Below, one piece after another: positions 11,801 through 22,918 of a stretch of 64,000 nucleotides of DNA. How positions within the stretch are numbered: position 1 is the first letter of the stretch; each line of letters opens with the position of its first letter. Under the pieces are notes generated by a model that was not told the origin of the DNA, searched no databases, and was given only the letters and a program-made list of their open reading frames with translations. This DNA comes from Emergomyces orientalis (lineage: Eukaryota > Ascomycota > Eurotiomycetes > Onygenales > Ajellomycetaceae): the NCBI GenBank assembly GCA_002110485.1, contig MOWL01000007.1, positions 186,001-250,000 of the forward strand. Direction: 5' to 3'. A program made the translations under genes and the position numbers.

Positions 11801-14059
11801 CCAATATCTGAAACCCCAAGGAAGACTCCAACGACAGCTGTTTTGCACGGTGACGATGGATCTGACGGGGGCCGCCCATTTTCGCCTCCAAACGATATAT
11901 TCGAATCACTGAAGGCACAGAACAAAAATAGAACAAAGTCGCGCGAACGGAAGGGGGACCGCAAAGCAGAAGGTCTTCATATTCAATGGCCCCCCTTGGA
12001 TGTTTTCCCGCAGAGTGGACCCGACTCTGCAATATCCTACGACGTTATCCGCCGATCAATATCACAAAACCAACATCGTGGAGCGACACCAGATAATTTC
12101 TATAGTTCGGCCATGTCAACAAGTAGTGCAAGATCAACACGGAGTGCGAATGCTAGTGTCAGAAGCATTGATCAATATATCAGTAGCCTAGACGAAGCTA
12201 GTTATCGTTCGGGACACCACAGAATCGGGCGCGAACGGCGAAACACAGATACCGACTCTAGTATCAAAGGACGCGGCAAACACAGTTCTCGGACCCACTC
12301 GAAAGATTCCCGTGGGAGAAGCAATCAGCGGTACATACAGCCAGCCAAAAGGTCGCCATCGTCCCCCGTTCCAATGTCTCCAGATGACTTGGCGCTGTAT
12401 ACTACGGGTACTGACACCACTGATAATCAATCAAAACTGAGTTTGGATCAAGGACGCCGCCATAGGAGCAGAAGACGTACGAAATCCCGAACTCGATCCG
12501 CGTCGAAAGGCGGACATCGACTCCGCAACCGTTCTGGTTCTTGGGCGGGCGATAAGTCTAGTCAGGTTACGACGCGTCGCCATAGCCCAGATCCTTTATA
12601 CAAATCTACTGCAACACGAGGCAGGAGTTCGCAAAGGACAGAGGGTTCTGGTCCCAGGTCTCCATCTTCCCCACTTCCCATGTCTCCAACACTTGGGGAC
12701 TACAATAGTGGCCAAGATATTGAGAATGGCCTTCGGCTAGTTAACGTGGATAGGAAACATCGTGTACGATCTAGACAGCCAAGCCTGACCCGGCGTCCGG
12801 AACGTGGCACAAGTTCCCGCCGTGATCCATCTCCAGACCGACGGAGAGAGCGTGATCGATCTCAGAGCAGACAGAGTCAAAATCGGTCGACTAGTACACG
12901 CAGAGATACGTATGCTAGTGGAGAGGGTAGTAGAGGCCACCGTAAGCACGCCTACCCTATCGATAACGAAATGCCCTCGACAGCAGGCTTTGAAACCCGG
13001 CGCCAGCCGACACCACTCCTATCCGCGGTGGAACGCAAGAAAAAGGAGTTAGCAGCCGCTGAATTGGAAGCTCGGCGTTTGTCCCTGGCTCGCCGTCCCT
13101 CTGCTCCGTCCATCCCTCTTCCAGGCGAGATTAGGGGTAATTCGTCCTTGCGACAGAATGCGGGTGACAGCCCTCCATACAGCGGTTCCTTCAGTCAAAG
13201 AATGGGCGGGAAAAACCTATCGCCAGCCAATTCAAACCATTCTGATTCCAACTACTCGGGACGCGGGCCATCGAACATCCCGGTTGGACTACCTGCAACG
13301 CCAAGGGCAATGAGACATCCGAAATACAGCACCGGCTATACAGATGTCAGCGCTCCTGCTCTACCTGAGGTCCCAGACAACATCATGACACTCAGTGACG
13401 CTGTGTATAGACCGACAGGATACAATATTTCACGGTCTGCTTCTGCTCCACCTGAACACCTTGAGCTCAATGGAAAGCCACACGGGCTTGTAGCCCACCA
13501 ACATTATCAACAACAGATACCTAGCAGCAAGCCAGCTCAGAAATTCTCTCATCGTCGACAGACGTCACAGGATTTGGGTCAGAACCCATCTTATGGAAAC
13601 AATGGCAACAATGGCAATATAGCACCACCTCTCCTCCCAGAGCTTCGGCATCTGCAATCGCCTCCACCACCACCGCCACCACCACCTTTGATAAATACTC
13701 ATGGCCACATGCCATCCACGTATGATTCACGAAGCTCACTTGTTTCTGGCGTCGGTACTATCAATATCGCCATCGATGATCCTGGAAAGATGAACGATAT
13801 GGGCCTGCAGCAGCCACCCACAATTTTCTCTCCCATTGCCGAGGCGTCAGGAATGTCGCCTGCAAAAAGCAACGGTGATAACTCCCATCGCCGTGGCCGC
13901 AGTGTGAATGAGAACTTCACCAGCAAAATCCGCAATTTTACAGATAGGATGCGCAGCACGAGTCGAGGTCGCAACACTCGGTCCCCGCCTTCGGAATCCG
14001 ATGCGCCCTCGCCTTATGAAAGTTTGTCGATACAAAACGTTATCGAGAACAGGATATAG
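8892..14059 (+). CDS. Large WD40-repeat protein with helical middle and Ser/Arg-rich disordered tail
   Basis: Five exons, 8892-9288, 9346-9469, 9526-9831, 9894-10732 and 10803-14059, give 1640 residues; all four introns are 56-70 bp and every phase closes. The first ~410 residues read as a beta-propeller, with strand-turn units such as TAIVWDIFTGQEISRF, EGDLLVWSV and ETWAWDVRT. Residues ~500-720 are a helical, solenoid-like block (HVVFGWEGDIDELIRDEL, LLALTQLGNQGHSKHLG). The remainder is low-complexity and disordered: many RS/SR dipeptides, a run of nine prolines near residue 1515 and a Lys/Arg-rich zone at ~1060-1230 with an internal duplication around SPSSPxPMSP. The order WD40 then helical solenoid recalls trafficking or scaffold proteins, but I cannot name it. 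Abundant SP and RxxS sites suggest phosphoregulation. A 13-codon uORF sits immediately upstream. Confidence 0.88.
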
Positions 14060-15409
14060 ATCAGTAACTGCAACTGTCTCTCAACCTGGTCTGTTGATGA
14101 GATACCCCCAAAAACAAAACTGTGGCATTGACTAAACCGCCATGGAAAACGGAAGAAAATAGGATATGGAAAAAAGAAACTAACCCTTTTCCTTTGTGCT
14201 TTGTGATGTTTTGGGATTTGGGATTAGCGAGTAGATGAAAATATGTCAACGTCAAAAGATGGGATTAGCCGTCAACGGCAAAATGCGTTTTTTTGGTTTT
14301 TGGTTTTTTTTTTTTTTTTGGCTTGTTTTCCATGTTCTATTCTTCCATTCATGGGCAAGATTTTATGGATATCATGCAGCAGCGAATTTTTAACAACCCA
14401 AAACTGGCTGCTCAATGATATGCCAACACACAATATCTTTCCTGTTGAATATTTATATTCCCATTTTAGCGCGTCAGCTGTTTCTGAAAAGGTTCATTAC
14501 TGGCAAATCTTTATTTATCTTCTTTAATTGCCTTTTCACATTATTCCCCCTCCATCTCCTCACCCCCTGTGTGTTTTTTTTCTTTTTTCGCTTTTCTTTC
14601 CTTTAATTTCTGTGTCTCTCTGTTCGCTCTGATATCCCATGTCTATCAATTTTGCTTGCTTTTTCTTACTATATTCCTTTTCTCAGGGGATCGATGCATT
14701 TAACTGGCTTGACTGAAAACTATGGCCCTGTTTCTTTTCGTTTGTGCAGCACCCCCTCATTTCCATTAAATATATACGAATAATTCTCCCCACTACTTAG
14801 TCTACATAGTTCCGTGATGGCATTTATATATCCACCAGTGCCTTAAAATCTAGCAAATTACAATGCAAAATATCAGTTCCCACCGGCCTAACTATTCATT
14901 ATGGGCATCTATTTTACCCTGTGCTCATAGTTTAATGAATAGGTTTAATCTGGATGGAATCTCCGGCTGGGTAGTAGTTAAATTAGTTAACTGGGTACTC
15001 TGCTATTTCGCTGCTAATTGCCTGGTAATACCGGCTTGGTCCATCTGACCAATAAAAGATTAATATACATGGATGTGGCCCATTAAATGTTCAGATTTTA
15101 TTTTTCAGTTTTCATTCTACATTGATAATAATATACACTCATGATATGTGGATATATGTACAGTACATAGTTGTGGAAACAGCCTAACTCCAGGGTCGAT
15201 TGCACAGCATATAGATACTGTTAGGAACGAGCAATCGATCATCAGGTCATTGTTACCCTATTGTTTCACTAGGTTCGGTTGGAATGCCCCGAAGAGGAAG
15301 CGGAGAAAATATGATGGAGGGGAATAGCCAGAGAAACAGAAAAATAAACACTGGAAGTAAACTTAGTTACAGGATGCGTGTATATCTACCGTGACCAGTT
15401 TCCCCAAAC
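14060..15409. other. Convergent 3' intergenic region
   Basis: This lies between the 3' ends of the WD40 gene (plus) and the next gene (minus). It is T-rich, with a long T run near 14306, and holds no supported coding region. It should contain both 3' untranslated regions. One TGTACAGTACAT motif occurs at 15157-15168. Confidence 0.5.
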
Positions 15410-16774
15410 CTATGACCCCTTCCCCCAAACCCCCCTTTGTTTGGTATAACCGTCGCCGTCTCCAGGGGTTTGCCTCTCCTTTTCAAGCAAGCGGTCAAAC
15501 TCGCGCTGCGCTTTGTCTTTAGATTGTCGCGTAGACTCGGTATAATTATCCTGATGATTTTGAGGCCATTGCTCTGACTGTGGCTGGAAAGGTGTGGAAG
15601 AAGGGAACGCGGATGCGGAGCGTATTCGGTCCCATGAGCTGCCGGAGGATGCTGGGCGCGAATCGGACGACATACTCTCAGTACTTGCTGTTGGTGAATC
15701 GAAAGCTGAATTTCCCCTGTTTACAGATGATGGGGTGGAAGCGGACGATGATGATCCGCGTAGCCGGTCCCAGGCACTTCCCGACGGTTCCGATCGGGTG
15801 ACTGTTGAGCTGGTTGCTGGTTTTGTTGGATTGGAGGCGAGATCAAAGACATCTTCGTTGTCACTTTTGTTGGTTGCCTGGCGACCCTGTCGATAGATAC
15901 CCCAACTACCTTGTTCCTGTTGTTGTTGCTGTTGTTGCTGCTGCGGAGAGTTCCATTGCTGCGAATTTACTTGTTCCAGAGTCCGCAAATCTGCTTGTGA
16001 TTGCATTCCATTACTTTCATTTGAGGATCCATACTGCGAAGACGAGTACATCGAGTCACCATAGCCAGTTGACTCGAAACCGGCGGTTGGGCTGGCATTA
16101 TCATCCTGACCTGGTATATTTTGTTGCGATGAAGGGCGCCGTTGGGTTGGCTGAAATCGGCGAGTCTTCCATCCAAGTTGTTCCAAGCTCTTTTGAACCT
16201 TCTGAGGATCCTGATTTGCGCGGTCTTGCCGGTATTGGGTCAATCTAGGATCTGATGTTAGGTCTCGTACCGCCAGAGAGGCGCCACTTGCTTTTCCGAA
16301 TGTATTTCCTGCAACGATACAGAACGGCCAAAGCAATGCTTTAACAATTAGCTGTCTATCCACAATACCCCTCATTTGTGAAGTAGGTATCAGACGGCCG
16401 TTTTTGAAGAAGGGTTTTGCGACTATCAGGAACCCAACAAAGGTACCAAGGTATGCTCCGATTCGAGGTTTTGTGATTAAGCTTACGGCCTGTTCAACGA
16501 AGGAGTCGGTTTCCTGTTGAGTAAGAGGTCTGTCTACAAAAGCCATCCCAATTTCGATATGTTGTTTGATACGAGAAGCCATATATTCCTCATACGCTGG
16601 TTGTGATCGCAGGAATAGCAATTGTTTCCCCATTCCGTAAGGCGGAATCTCAATTTGGGTGGCGAATTTTCTGAGAGAGGATAATGAGTTTTGTGAGAAG
16701 GAGTAGCTATCGTCGGAGTCAATGGCGGCATTGTCATAGCCATCGGCTTGGGGCGATGTTCCGTTCAACACCAT
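15410..16774 (-). CDS. Conserved-looking fungal protein with two hydrophobic segments and a polyQ tail
   Basis: Uninterrupted 454-residue frame with ATG at 16774. I do not recognise the family by name. Residues ~35-180 look folded: an acidic/Ser leader is followed by FATQIEIPPYGMGKQLLFLR, then two hydrophobic stretches at ~106-124 (IGAYLGTFVGFLIVAKPFF) and ~143-170 (LIVKALLWPFCIVAGNTF), which could be membrane helices. Residues after ~200 are low-complexity: Ser/Gln/Pro-rich, with a run of nine glutamines near residue 282 and many SS and SW motifs, ending in a charged helix (KDKAQREFDRLLEKERQ). The gene lies downstream of the SDR gene on the same strand with 528 bp between, enough for its own promoter. 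It might be a mitochondrial or ER membrane protein; this is inference from hydrophobicity only. Confidence 0.8.
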   Translation of the reverse strand: MVLNGTSPQADGYDNAAIDSDDSYSFSQNSLSSLRKFATQIEIPPYGMGKQLLFLRSQPAYEEYMASRIKQHIEIGMAFVDRPLTQQETDSFVEQAVSLITKPRIGAYLGTFVGFLIVAKPFFKNGRLIPTSQMRGIVDRQLIVKALLWPFCIVAGNTFGKASGASLAVRDLTSDPRLTQYRQDRANQDPQKVQKSLEQLGWKTRRFQPTQRRPSSQQNIPGQDDNASPTAGFESTGYGDSMYSSSQYGSSNESNGMQSQADLRTLEQVNSQQWNSPQQQQQQQQQEQGSWGIYRQGRQATNKSDNEDVFDLASNPTKPATSSTVTRSEPSGSAWDRLRGSSSSASTPSSVNRGNSAFDSPTASTESMSSDSRPASSGSSWDRIRSASAFPSSTPFQPQSEQWPQNHQDNYTESTRQSKDKAQREFDRLLEKERQTPGDGDGYTKQRGVWGKGS

Positions 16775-17302
16775 ATTGGGCGAGGGCGCAGGTGGCGCGG
16801 GTTTGTTGCAATCCGAAGAGGGAGATAGGTTAGTGGCCGCTGAGAAGAGAAGTCAATTAGAGGGGGTAGTTGCAAGTAACCTATGTAGCTTAGGTTACTG
16901 CTCCATATATGGAGAGCTTTGTTGCAATAGAAAGGCCGCAATCACAGCGTCGGGTGCTGGTGCTTTCGTCGTTGGATCATGGTTTTGGGGGATTAAGTTG
17001 AAGGCGTCTGGATCCCCGATTAGTCATAATGACATAATCCACGTGATTGTATTTTTGCTTTCGAAATGCTGCCAAAGTCGCATGTCTAAGAACAATAGGA
17101 GGGGCGATGTTGTTCAAAATACTGTCAATATATTTATTTTCATATGCTAGAAGACCCAAAATAATAATTACTAAATACAAGTCCATTTCCTTCAAATATG
17201 TAAGATCAAATACTAGATAAACCACATTTTACCGCCGTCTTCCCCCGAATACTTCCATAGGGTTGCATTACGGCGGTGGTATTAACAGCAAGAGGAACCT
17301 GC
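16775..17302. other. Intergenic region with promoter of the minus-strand polyQ-protein gene
   Basis: About 530 bp separate the SDR stop from the next start on the same strand. It should contain the SDR 3' untranslated region and the promoter of the downstream gene. No additional coding signal was seen; small frames on the plus strand overlap the start region and look random. Confidence 0.45.
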
Positions 17303-18483
17303 TTACCATTTTTCAACATATGGTCGCAGATCCAGCTCTTGGGTAAAAGTTGTTCTCGGCTGAGTGTGCAGGAACCAATACGTATCCGCAATCTGGGGAA
17401 ATAAGCAGAATGTTAGCCCAAGTAATCTGTAAGGCTTGTTCTTCTGTTCATCACGTTTTCGCTCTGCTTCGTTCTCCATTCTCTAGCTATGACGCTAAAA
17501 CCTCAGCAGGTGAATTCAAACTGACCGAATGAGGACTCAATTTTGCGTCCGGAGCATTGAATTGGAAACCTTTCGTGCGCTCAATATCAATAACACCGTC
17601 GATGATAGCATGGCAAACGTGGATTCCTTGGGGGCCAAACTCCCTCGCCAGGGACTGGGACAGGGCACGAAGAGCGAATTTCCCCGTTGCAAAGGATGAG
17701 CAGAGGGCAGAGCCTTTGAGGCTCGCAGTAGCGCCTAATAATCCTATGTTAGCATTATCAAGTCACTTCGAGGAGTGGGAGGGCGGGCATTGTTTGATTC
17801 TACCGGTGAAAATGAGTGTCGGAGGATGGTCTAGGTTTTCAGATTTCAAAAGCAAAGGGAGGGCGGCCTGCGAGAAATGAAAGGCTCCTTTGCTGTAAGC
17901 CGGTATAATGGCAAATAGGAGGCACGTTAGTCACTTGATCAGAGTTTGCAAAGTAGGGGTGACTTTAATGCAAGCCCCCTAGCGGTTGGTGCAGAGCATA
18001 GGGACTGGAAAAAAACATGGAGCTGATGTAGAACATAATTTAGAGAGGTGCGTACGCATTGCTCTCGTAGCCAGCCGTGAAGTCCTCCTGCGAAAGTTCA
18101 AGAAACGGTTTCCGCACGAAGCCACCCCCGACATTATAAATAGCAGCTGCAAAAGGCGCGCCAGGGAATGCTCTCGCTATTTCTGCGAAGGCGCTTTTCA
18201 CGCTCGCATCACTTGTGACATCTGTATTTATGCCAATAACGTTCCCGCCGCTGCTACTTATTTCTTGGACGAGAGTCTGGTAACTGGTGGAACTGCGAGC
18301 TAGAAGAGCCACGCTGTATGTTTGCGCGAATTTGCGTGCAATAGAAGCTCCCTGCCGTACCACAGAGCACGGTTAGAACAATGAATGTTTATATTATGTT
18401 CTCTCAAGTAAAATGGAGAGTATTATGTGCCTTACAGTACCAGCGCCCACGCCAGCAATGACTGCGATTGATTTTATTGCCAT
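17303..18483 (-). CDS. Short-chain dehydrogenase/reductase-like protein lacking the catalytic Tyr
   Basis: Five exons on the minus strand, 18483-18436, 18351-18056, 17892-17804, 17734-17526 and 17392-17303, give 243 residues; all phases close exactly. The start reads MAIKSIAVIAGVGAGT and, after splicing, GASIARKF, so the glycine-rich nucleotide-binding turn is split by intron 1. An NNAG-like segment (YNVGGG) is present, and the C-terminus ends DLRPYVEKW. At the active site the usual Tyr-x3-Lys is SSFATGKFALR, with Phe159 in place of Tyr and Lys163 kept. As I recall the family, related fungal SDRs share this Phe, so it may be a stable subfamily feature and not damage. The protein could still bind NAD(P)H, but classical proton transfer from Tyr is not possible. 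The last donor (GTCAGT) is less usual than the others. Substrate unknown. Confidence 0.85.
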
Positions 18484-19440
18484 GGTTCCAGTGGTCCGCC
18501 GGTTGGTCCCGGATGCTATATTTGAACGGAAGAATAACTGACAAGATAGTTATGACGTTAATGAGTAAATAATTAAATAAACCGGCAAAAAAATTCGAAA
18601 TCAAAGAGAAGGGGATAACCCAATGGTTTTGGAATAATTCGTTAATAGCTGTTAAGTTTGAAGAGGAGGAGATATCTTCTCATGTCGTCATTTATATAAT
18701 TAAAAGAGCTGCCAAAACACCTGATTATTAATCGGCCATTCATCTAACTAATCACATAACTGAGAGGGCGACTGTTAACCATTTAAAACAACTCCGCACT
18801 GAATACGGATCCATACACACACTACTCTGTACTTCTTGCCGCGATTGTTATTTTACTCCCAGTTTCTTCCTGTTCAGAGAATTTCTCATTTAAATTTTAA
18901 AACTATTGATTTCTGTATATAATAAAACCGTTTCTATATAGTGTGAATCAGTGAACGATTCATAGCTATGGAGTATATCTGTCCATATTTTAAAAAACAA
19001 TGCTTTTAATCTGGATTCGTATGTTAACCACAAAAGGACACCCATAGTAGCCTAGCAGATTAGGGTTCAAAAACTCCCTGAACTCTGTACACCCCTAAAC
19101 TACGCTAATGTTCCAAGTCTAGAGGACGCGATCTGTTTGATATTCAGCTGGCTATTTGGCTTTGATTTTAATTGTAGATGAATTTCTATTAAATATGTTA
19201 AGACTCTTCTGTCTCCTTTCCCGGAAATGTGCAGGAGAGGAAAAATAAGCAAATCTCGTCTCAAAGAAAATATGCCAGCTATTAACAAAACAACAATCCT
19301 CGAGGTCAACATGACGTCGACCTACCCCCTGAATGATATCTCTCTTCCCCGATACTATCCATCAAATCGGAAAACTAAGAAGGCCATCCAATTCTCCAAT
19401 CTGCATCGGTAATTTCGTGGTCGGTGATTCGTGTGCGTTT
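18484..19440. other. AT-rich intergenic region
   Basis: The stretch separates the SDR start (18483) from the stop of the Gly-rich secreted protein (19441), both genes being on the minus strand. It is AT-rich, with no frame that looks coding. It should hold the SDR promoter and the 3' untranslated region of the secreted-protein gene. Confidence 0.5.
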
Positions 19441-20031
19441 CTATAGAATCCCGGGGATAAGAATACCACCCAGAAGGCCACCTTTCTTACCCTTCTTTCC
19501 ACCAGCCAGGCCACCAGTCAGACCACCAACGGTACCCCCAAGGCCGCCCCCGCCAAGTCCTTGTCGGCGCGAGATTTCGCTACGGGATTTCAGCCCACCC
19601 TTACCACCAGTCAGACCACCAAGCACGTTCCCAAGCGAGCCAGTCACACCACCAAGCGTATCCCCAAGGCCGCCAGGAAGGGCACCAGCCACACCACCCA
19701 AAGGTCCGCCACCGTTTTGTCGGCGGGAGATTCTGCTGCGTTTGATCGCCGAGGCTTGGCTCTGGGCAGCGCATGCTCTATCCACCTCCGCCTGTAGATC
19801 GCCAACAGGGAGCGATTGCAGTTGTGCCAAAACTTCGTTAACCTCATCCTGATCTCGGGTAAGGTCCCCTTGCGCTTGGCTCTCTAGGCCCGTAAGGGTG
19901 GATGCGAAGTTCTCGGGTGTAAGGTTTGCGAGCAACGCGCAGGCTGCAGATGTATCTGCAGGCAGAGCGACGGTGCCCAATGGGGCGACGGCGACGAGGA
20001 GGCCGAGGCAGGAGGCGCTTGTGAACCGCAT
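19441..20031 (-). CDS. Secreted Gly/Leu-rich protein with repeated dibasic (Kex2-like) sites
   Basis: Start ATG at 20031; 196 residues, no intron. I chose this start because a good signal peptide follows at once (MRFTSASCLGLLVAVAPLG, probable cut near ALPAD), and the open frame upstream starts without ATG. Residues ~22-100 form an acidic helical region with two cysteines (CALL, DRACAA). The second half is a glycine-rich array of GG-L-GG units interrupted by dibasic sites: KRSRISRRQN, LKSRSEISRRQG and GGKKGKKGG. The element ISRRQ followed by a Gly-rich run occurs twice, as expected of a precursor cut by the Golgi protease Kex2 after KR or RR. It could instead be a cell-wall glycine-rich protein. 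A TATA-like sequence lies about 160 bp upstream. No family name is claimed. Confidence 0.8.
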   Translation of the reverse strand: MRFTSASCLGLLVAVAPLGTVALPADTSAACALLANLTPENFASTLTGLESQAQGDLTRDQDEVNEVLAQLQSLPVGDLQAEVDRACAAQSQASAIKRSRISRRQNGGGPLGGVAGALPGGLGDTLGGVTGSLGNVLGGLTGGKGGLKSRSEISRRQGLGGGGLGGTVGGLTGGLAGGKKGKKGGLLGGILIPGIL

Positions 20032-22918
20032 TTTCGAGGGAGGATGATTGGTTTCGGAGAAATAGAATGTAATGGTAAAAGAGTTTTGGAGTGAGAGTTG
20101 GGGTGTTTTAGATGGAGTCTTTTGAGGAAAATGGAAGACTTGAAATTCTGATCCGTAACGAGAAGACTCTGGCGGGATATGTTTGTGGTATATATAGACG
20201 ACCAGAAAGGGGTGGTTACCCCTGACTGCCAACTTCTCAAGCGGGCTGGCTGGCTGGACTCAGCAGCTCTGCCAACAACAACCATGGATCGAAATGGGAT
20301 TTGGCTGGGTCTGATGCAATATTAACATTAGCTCTGGCAGCACTATTGAAGATCCCATCTGGTATTTTAATTGCACTACATCCATATTGGTACATACTAA
20401 AAGTTCTTCGTCGGGAGGCTCCAATAATGACGTGAGAAGCGTGGACCTGTGGACCTAATCATCACGGCACTTCTCCTCCACATTTTGTTTTTGTGACAAC
20501 AGAGACTACTCTGTTTTTGGTGGTTCGATGATAAATCGCTCACGATAGAAGCCCATTATTGCGCCCAAAACCGAGGGATTTGCACTGGCATATTTGCCTT
20601 GGGGTTGTTGAAGATTGCTGAGTGAAGTCCGAAAAATGAAGAAAATAGGGTATGGCTGGATGGTTTGCCGATCATTATACTTGATGAAATTATTTCTAGC
20701 CGTTGGCCAATTTCACTTCACGCTTCGAAAAACGAAAGAAAACTGGAAAGCCGCCACGCAAAGATGCAGCTGTAGAGGCTTGACAATTCAATAGCTCAAT
20801 TCTCTCTGGTTGGATATCCTTGGAGTGGATTCAGCTTCAAACGCCAGTTATCTCCTTCGACGTGGTATCAAGTACGGGCGTTTGCAGATGCTCTGAAGTG
20901 TCAAGCTTGTCTTGTTTGTGTGGGCTAAACATCACTTTTCTGCTCTCGATTTCCTGACAGACAGAAAACTTAAATGAAAAGCTCAGGCCGCTTGGGAGCT
21001 ACAGGCCCTCCCGCTCTGATCAAGGCAATGGATTAAATTTGAGCTTCATTTCCATTGGTAGATGCTTACAGATCCCCAAATTGCTGCTGGCACGATTATT
21101 GAACTTTGCGTGTGGAGTGGGAAAACCAAATACTTCAAGCGCAGCGGCAGTAGGCCTGAGATCGTAGAGATCGCCTCTAACAGATTGATCGGCAACAGAA
21201 ACATCAACAGAAAGAGAAAAAGAATGGAGGCCGAAAAAAAAGAAAGGAAAACGAGCTCTCAGTCAAGGGAACCCCTGGACTAACCCCTTCAGGATATAAT
21301 AATATAAAAATCTTGGAATCTTGGAATTCTTTCACGCCAACAATCTAATTCCCGCGTTGCAGCGGTTTTGAACATGTCGGCGAGGGTTGGCAAGTATCCT
21401 GTTTCAAGCTTCACGCATCCTTATCAAAATATATTCATCTAATTAACGCAAAGCTCATATATCTGACTTCCTCATCTCATTGCTGTAACCTCATTCTAAT
21501 CTCAGCACTGAACCTTTCACTGTCGTACGGAGTACATTTGTAGTTAAATGTGTGCTGTGAAGATTAGAAGATGATAGAGCGCGGGACAGTATCTGAGGCG
21601 TGGAGATTCGACTGCTCAACCCGTCGAATGTTTCAATTTTGTTCCGAAATTTCTTGAAGCCGCAGCTATCAGTTCCAGCTTTTGGAAGTCGATGAAAATG
21701 TTTTTCTATGTAGGCTCCCCGGATTTCCCAGATTCGCCACAGTGATCACTTCCAAGAGGCATGCACTCATATTATTAGATATGACTGAGAGAAAGTCGGG
21801 ATAAGATGGAATTTTGGGCTGGCGACTCGAGGTTTTCAGGATATCGGGGGCTTCATGCAGTGATTGAGGAGATTGGTAATATTTTTTGTTGACTAGCGTA
21901 CACTAACTACTACTCAACTTATGACGTGTCTACAGTATCACCAAGCTTTAGATGTCTTGAACTTTCGTGTTCAATCAATCACATTATTATTGTTGTTAGG
22001 CGCTTCTTGGAAAACTGTCAAACAAATCAACAATAGCCCCTAAATTCATGTGGCCACTTGGCACTGGGGAAGCGTCACCAGGGCAAAAATCCAGCGCCTT
22101 CAGAAGTGGGGGCAATGGAGTGTTATCTACAGAGCAACGACTCCGCGGAGAGATTTTGATGAAGAGGAGAAACAAGAAAGATGATGGCAAAAAGAATGGA
22201 GGTTAGCAGCCCGCCGTTGATTTATAACCATGAAAATTGCATCATCAAACATCCTGACGGCGAGTTGGGCACACACAGCAAACGCGGAGGATGAGTTTCG
22301 TATAAAGGTACGTGATTGAACTTACCAGCACCCAAAAATAAATTTATTCAGTAAGAGTAGTTAGAGTATGGCAGCTCGGATAATGTCGCCTTGGTAAGGT
22401 GCGCAAAATAGGAGGATTATTATCCAGGCGCGGTATTCCGACCCCAAAATTGCTATGGAAAAAAGGGAAATCTTTTAACTTTGCATGGTGCAGGGAGGCA
22501 GAAATAGGGAGGATCATTCTGCTGGAGGATGCAAGCCTTGGTGTTTCATTCTTGCTAAGTGAAAACAATTTAGATCATGCAAAGTATTATTCTATAAATA
22601 TAATATCCCGTTAAGATCGTATGCATCTTGGGTATTTTAAGCTCTTGTAATATAACTCCCCCCGGAGGGCATGTAATTCTAACGGGATGTCTGTCTAAAT
22701 ATATCTCTATATATAAATATATATATGTATACCGATATACTCATGAAACAGTCGAAATGAAGTAGAAACTCGTGTGATAAAAGGGTCTAACAAAACAACC
22801 GAAATGCCAGCCCGTTCGGTCCGAGGGGGAACTGGGGGAACAAGAAGCATACCTAAGAAAGGGGAAGAACAGAAAAAAGAGACAGATAAAGACAGAAAGC
22901 CCAGAAAACAAACGCTTC
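20032..22918. other. Intergenic region of 2.9 kb
   Basis: It lies between the secreted-protein start and the stop of the MFS transporter gene (both minus). Open frames are short and of random composition. It carries one TACGGAGTAC word at 21526-21535 and an AT-rich tract with TATA repeats near 22696-22735. The proximal part should be the promoter of the secreted-protein gene. Confidence 0.45.
20189..20196 (-). promoter_or_regulatory. TATA-like element upstream of the secreted Gly-rich protein
   Basis: TATATATA lies about 158 bp before the start codon at 20031 on the minus strand. If used, transcription would begin roughly 30-80 bp downstream, leaving a leader of about 80-130 nt. Supported only by sequence and position. 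Confidence 0.45.

Noticed and set aside
19424..19852. 142-codon plus-strand Pro-rich frame
   Set aside because: It is the antisense of the glycine codons of the secreted Gly-rich protein; GGN on one strand reads as NCC proline codons on the other.
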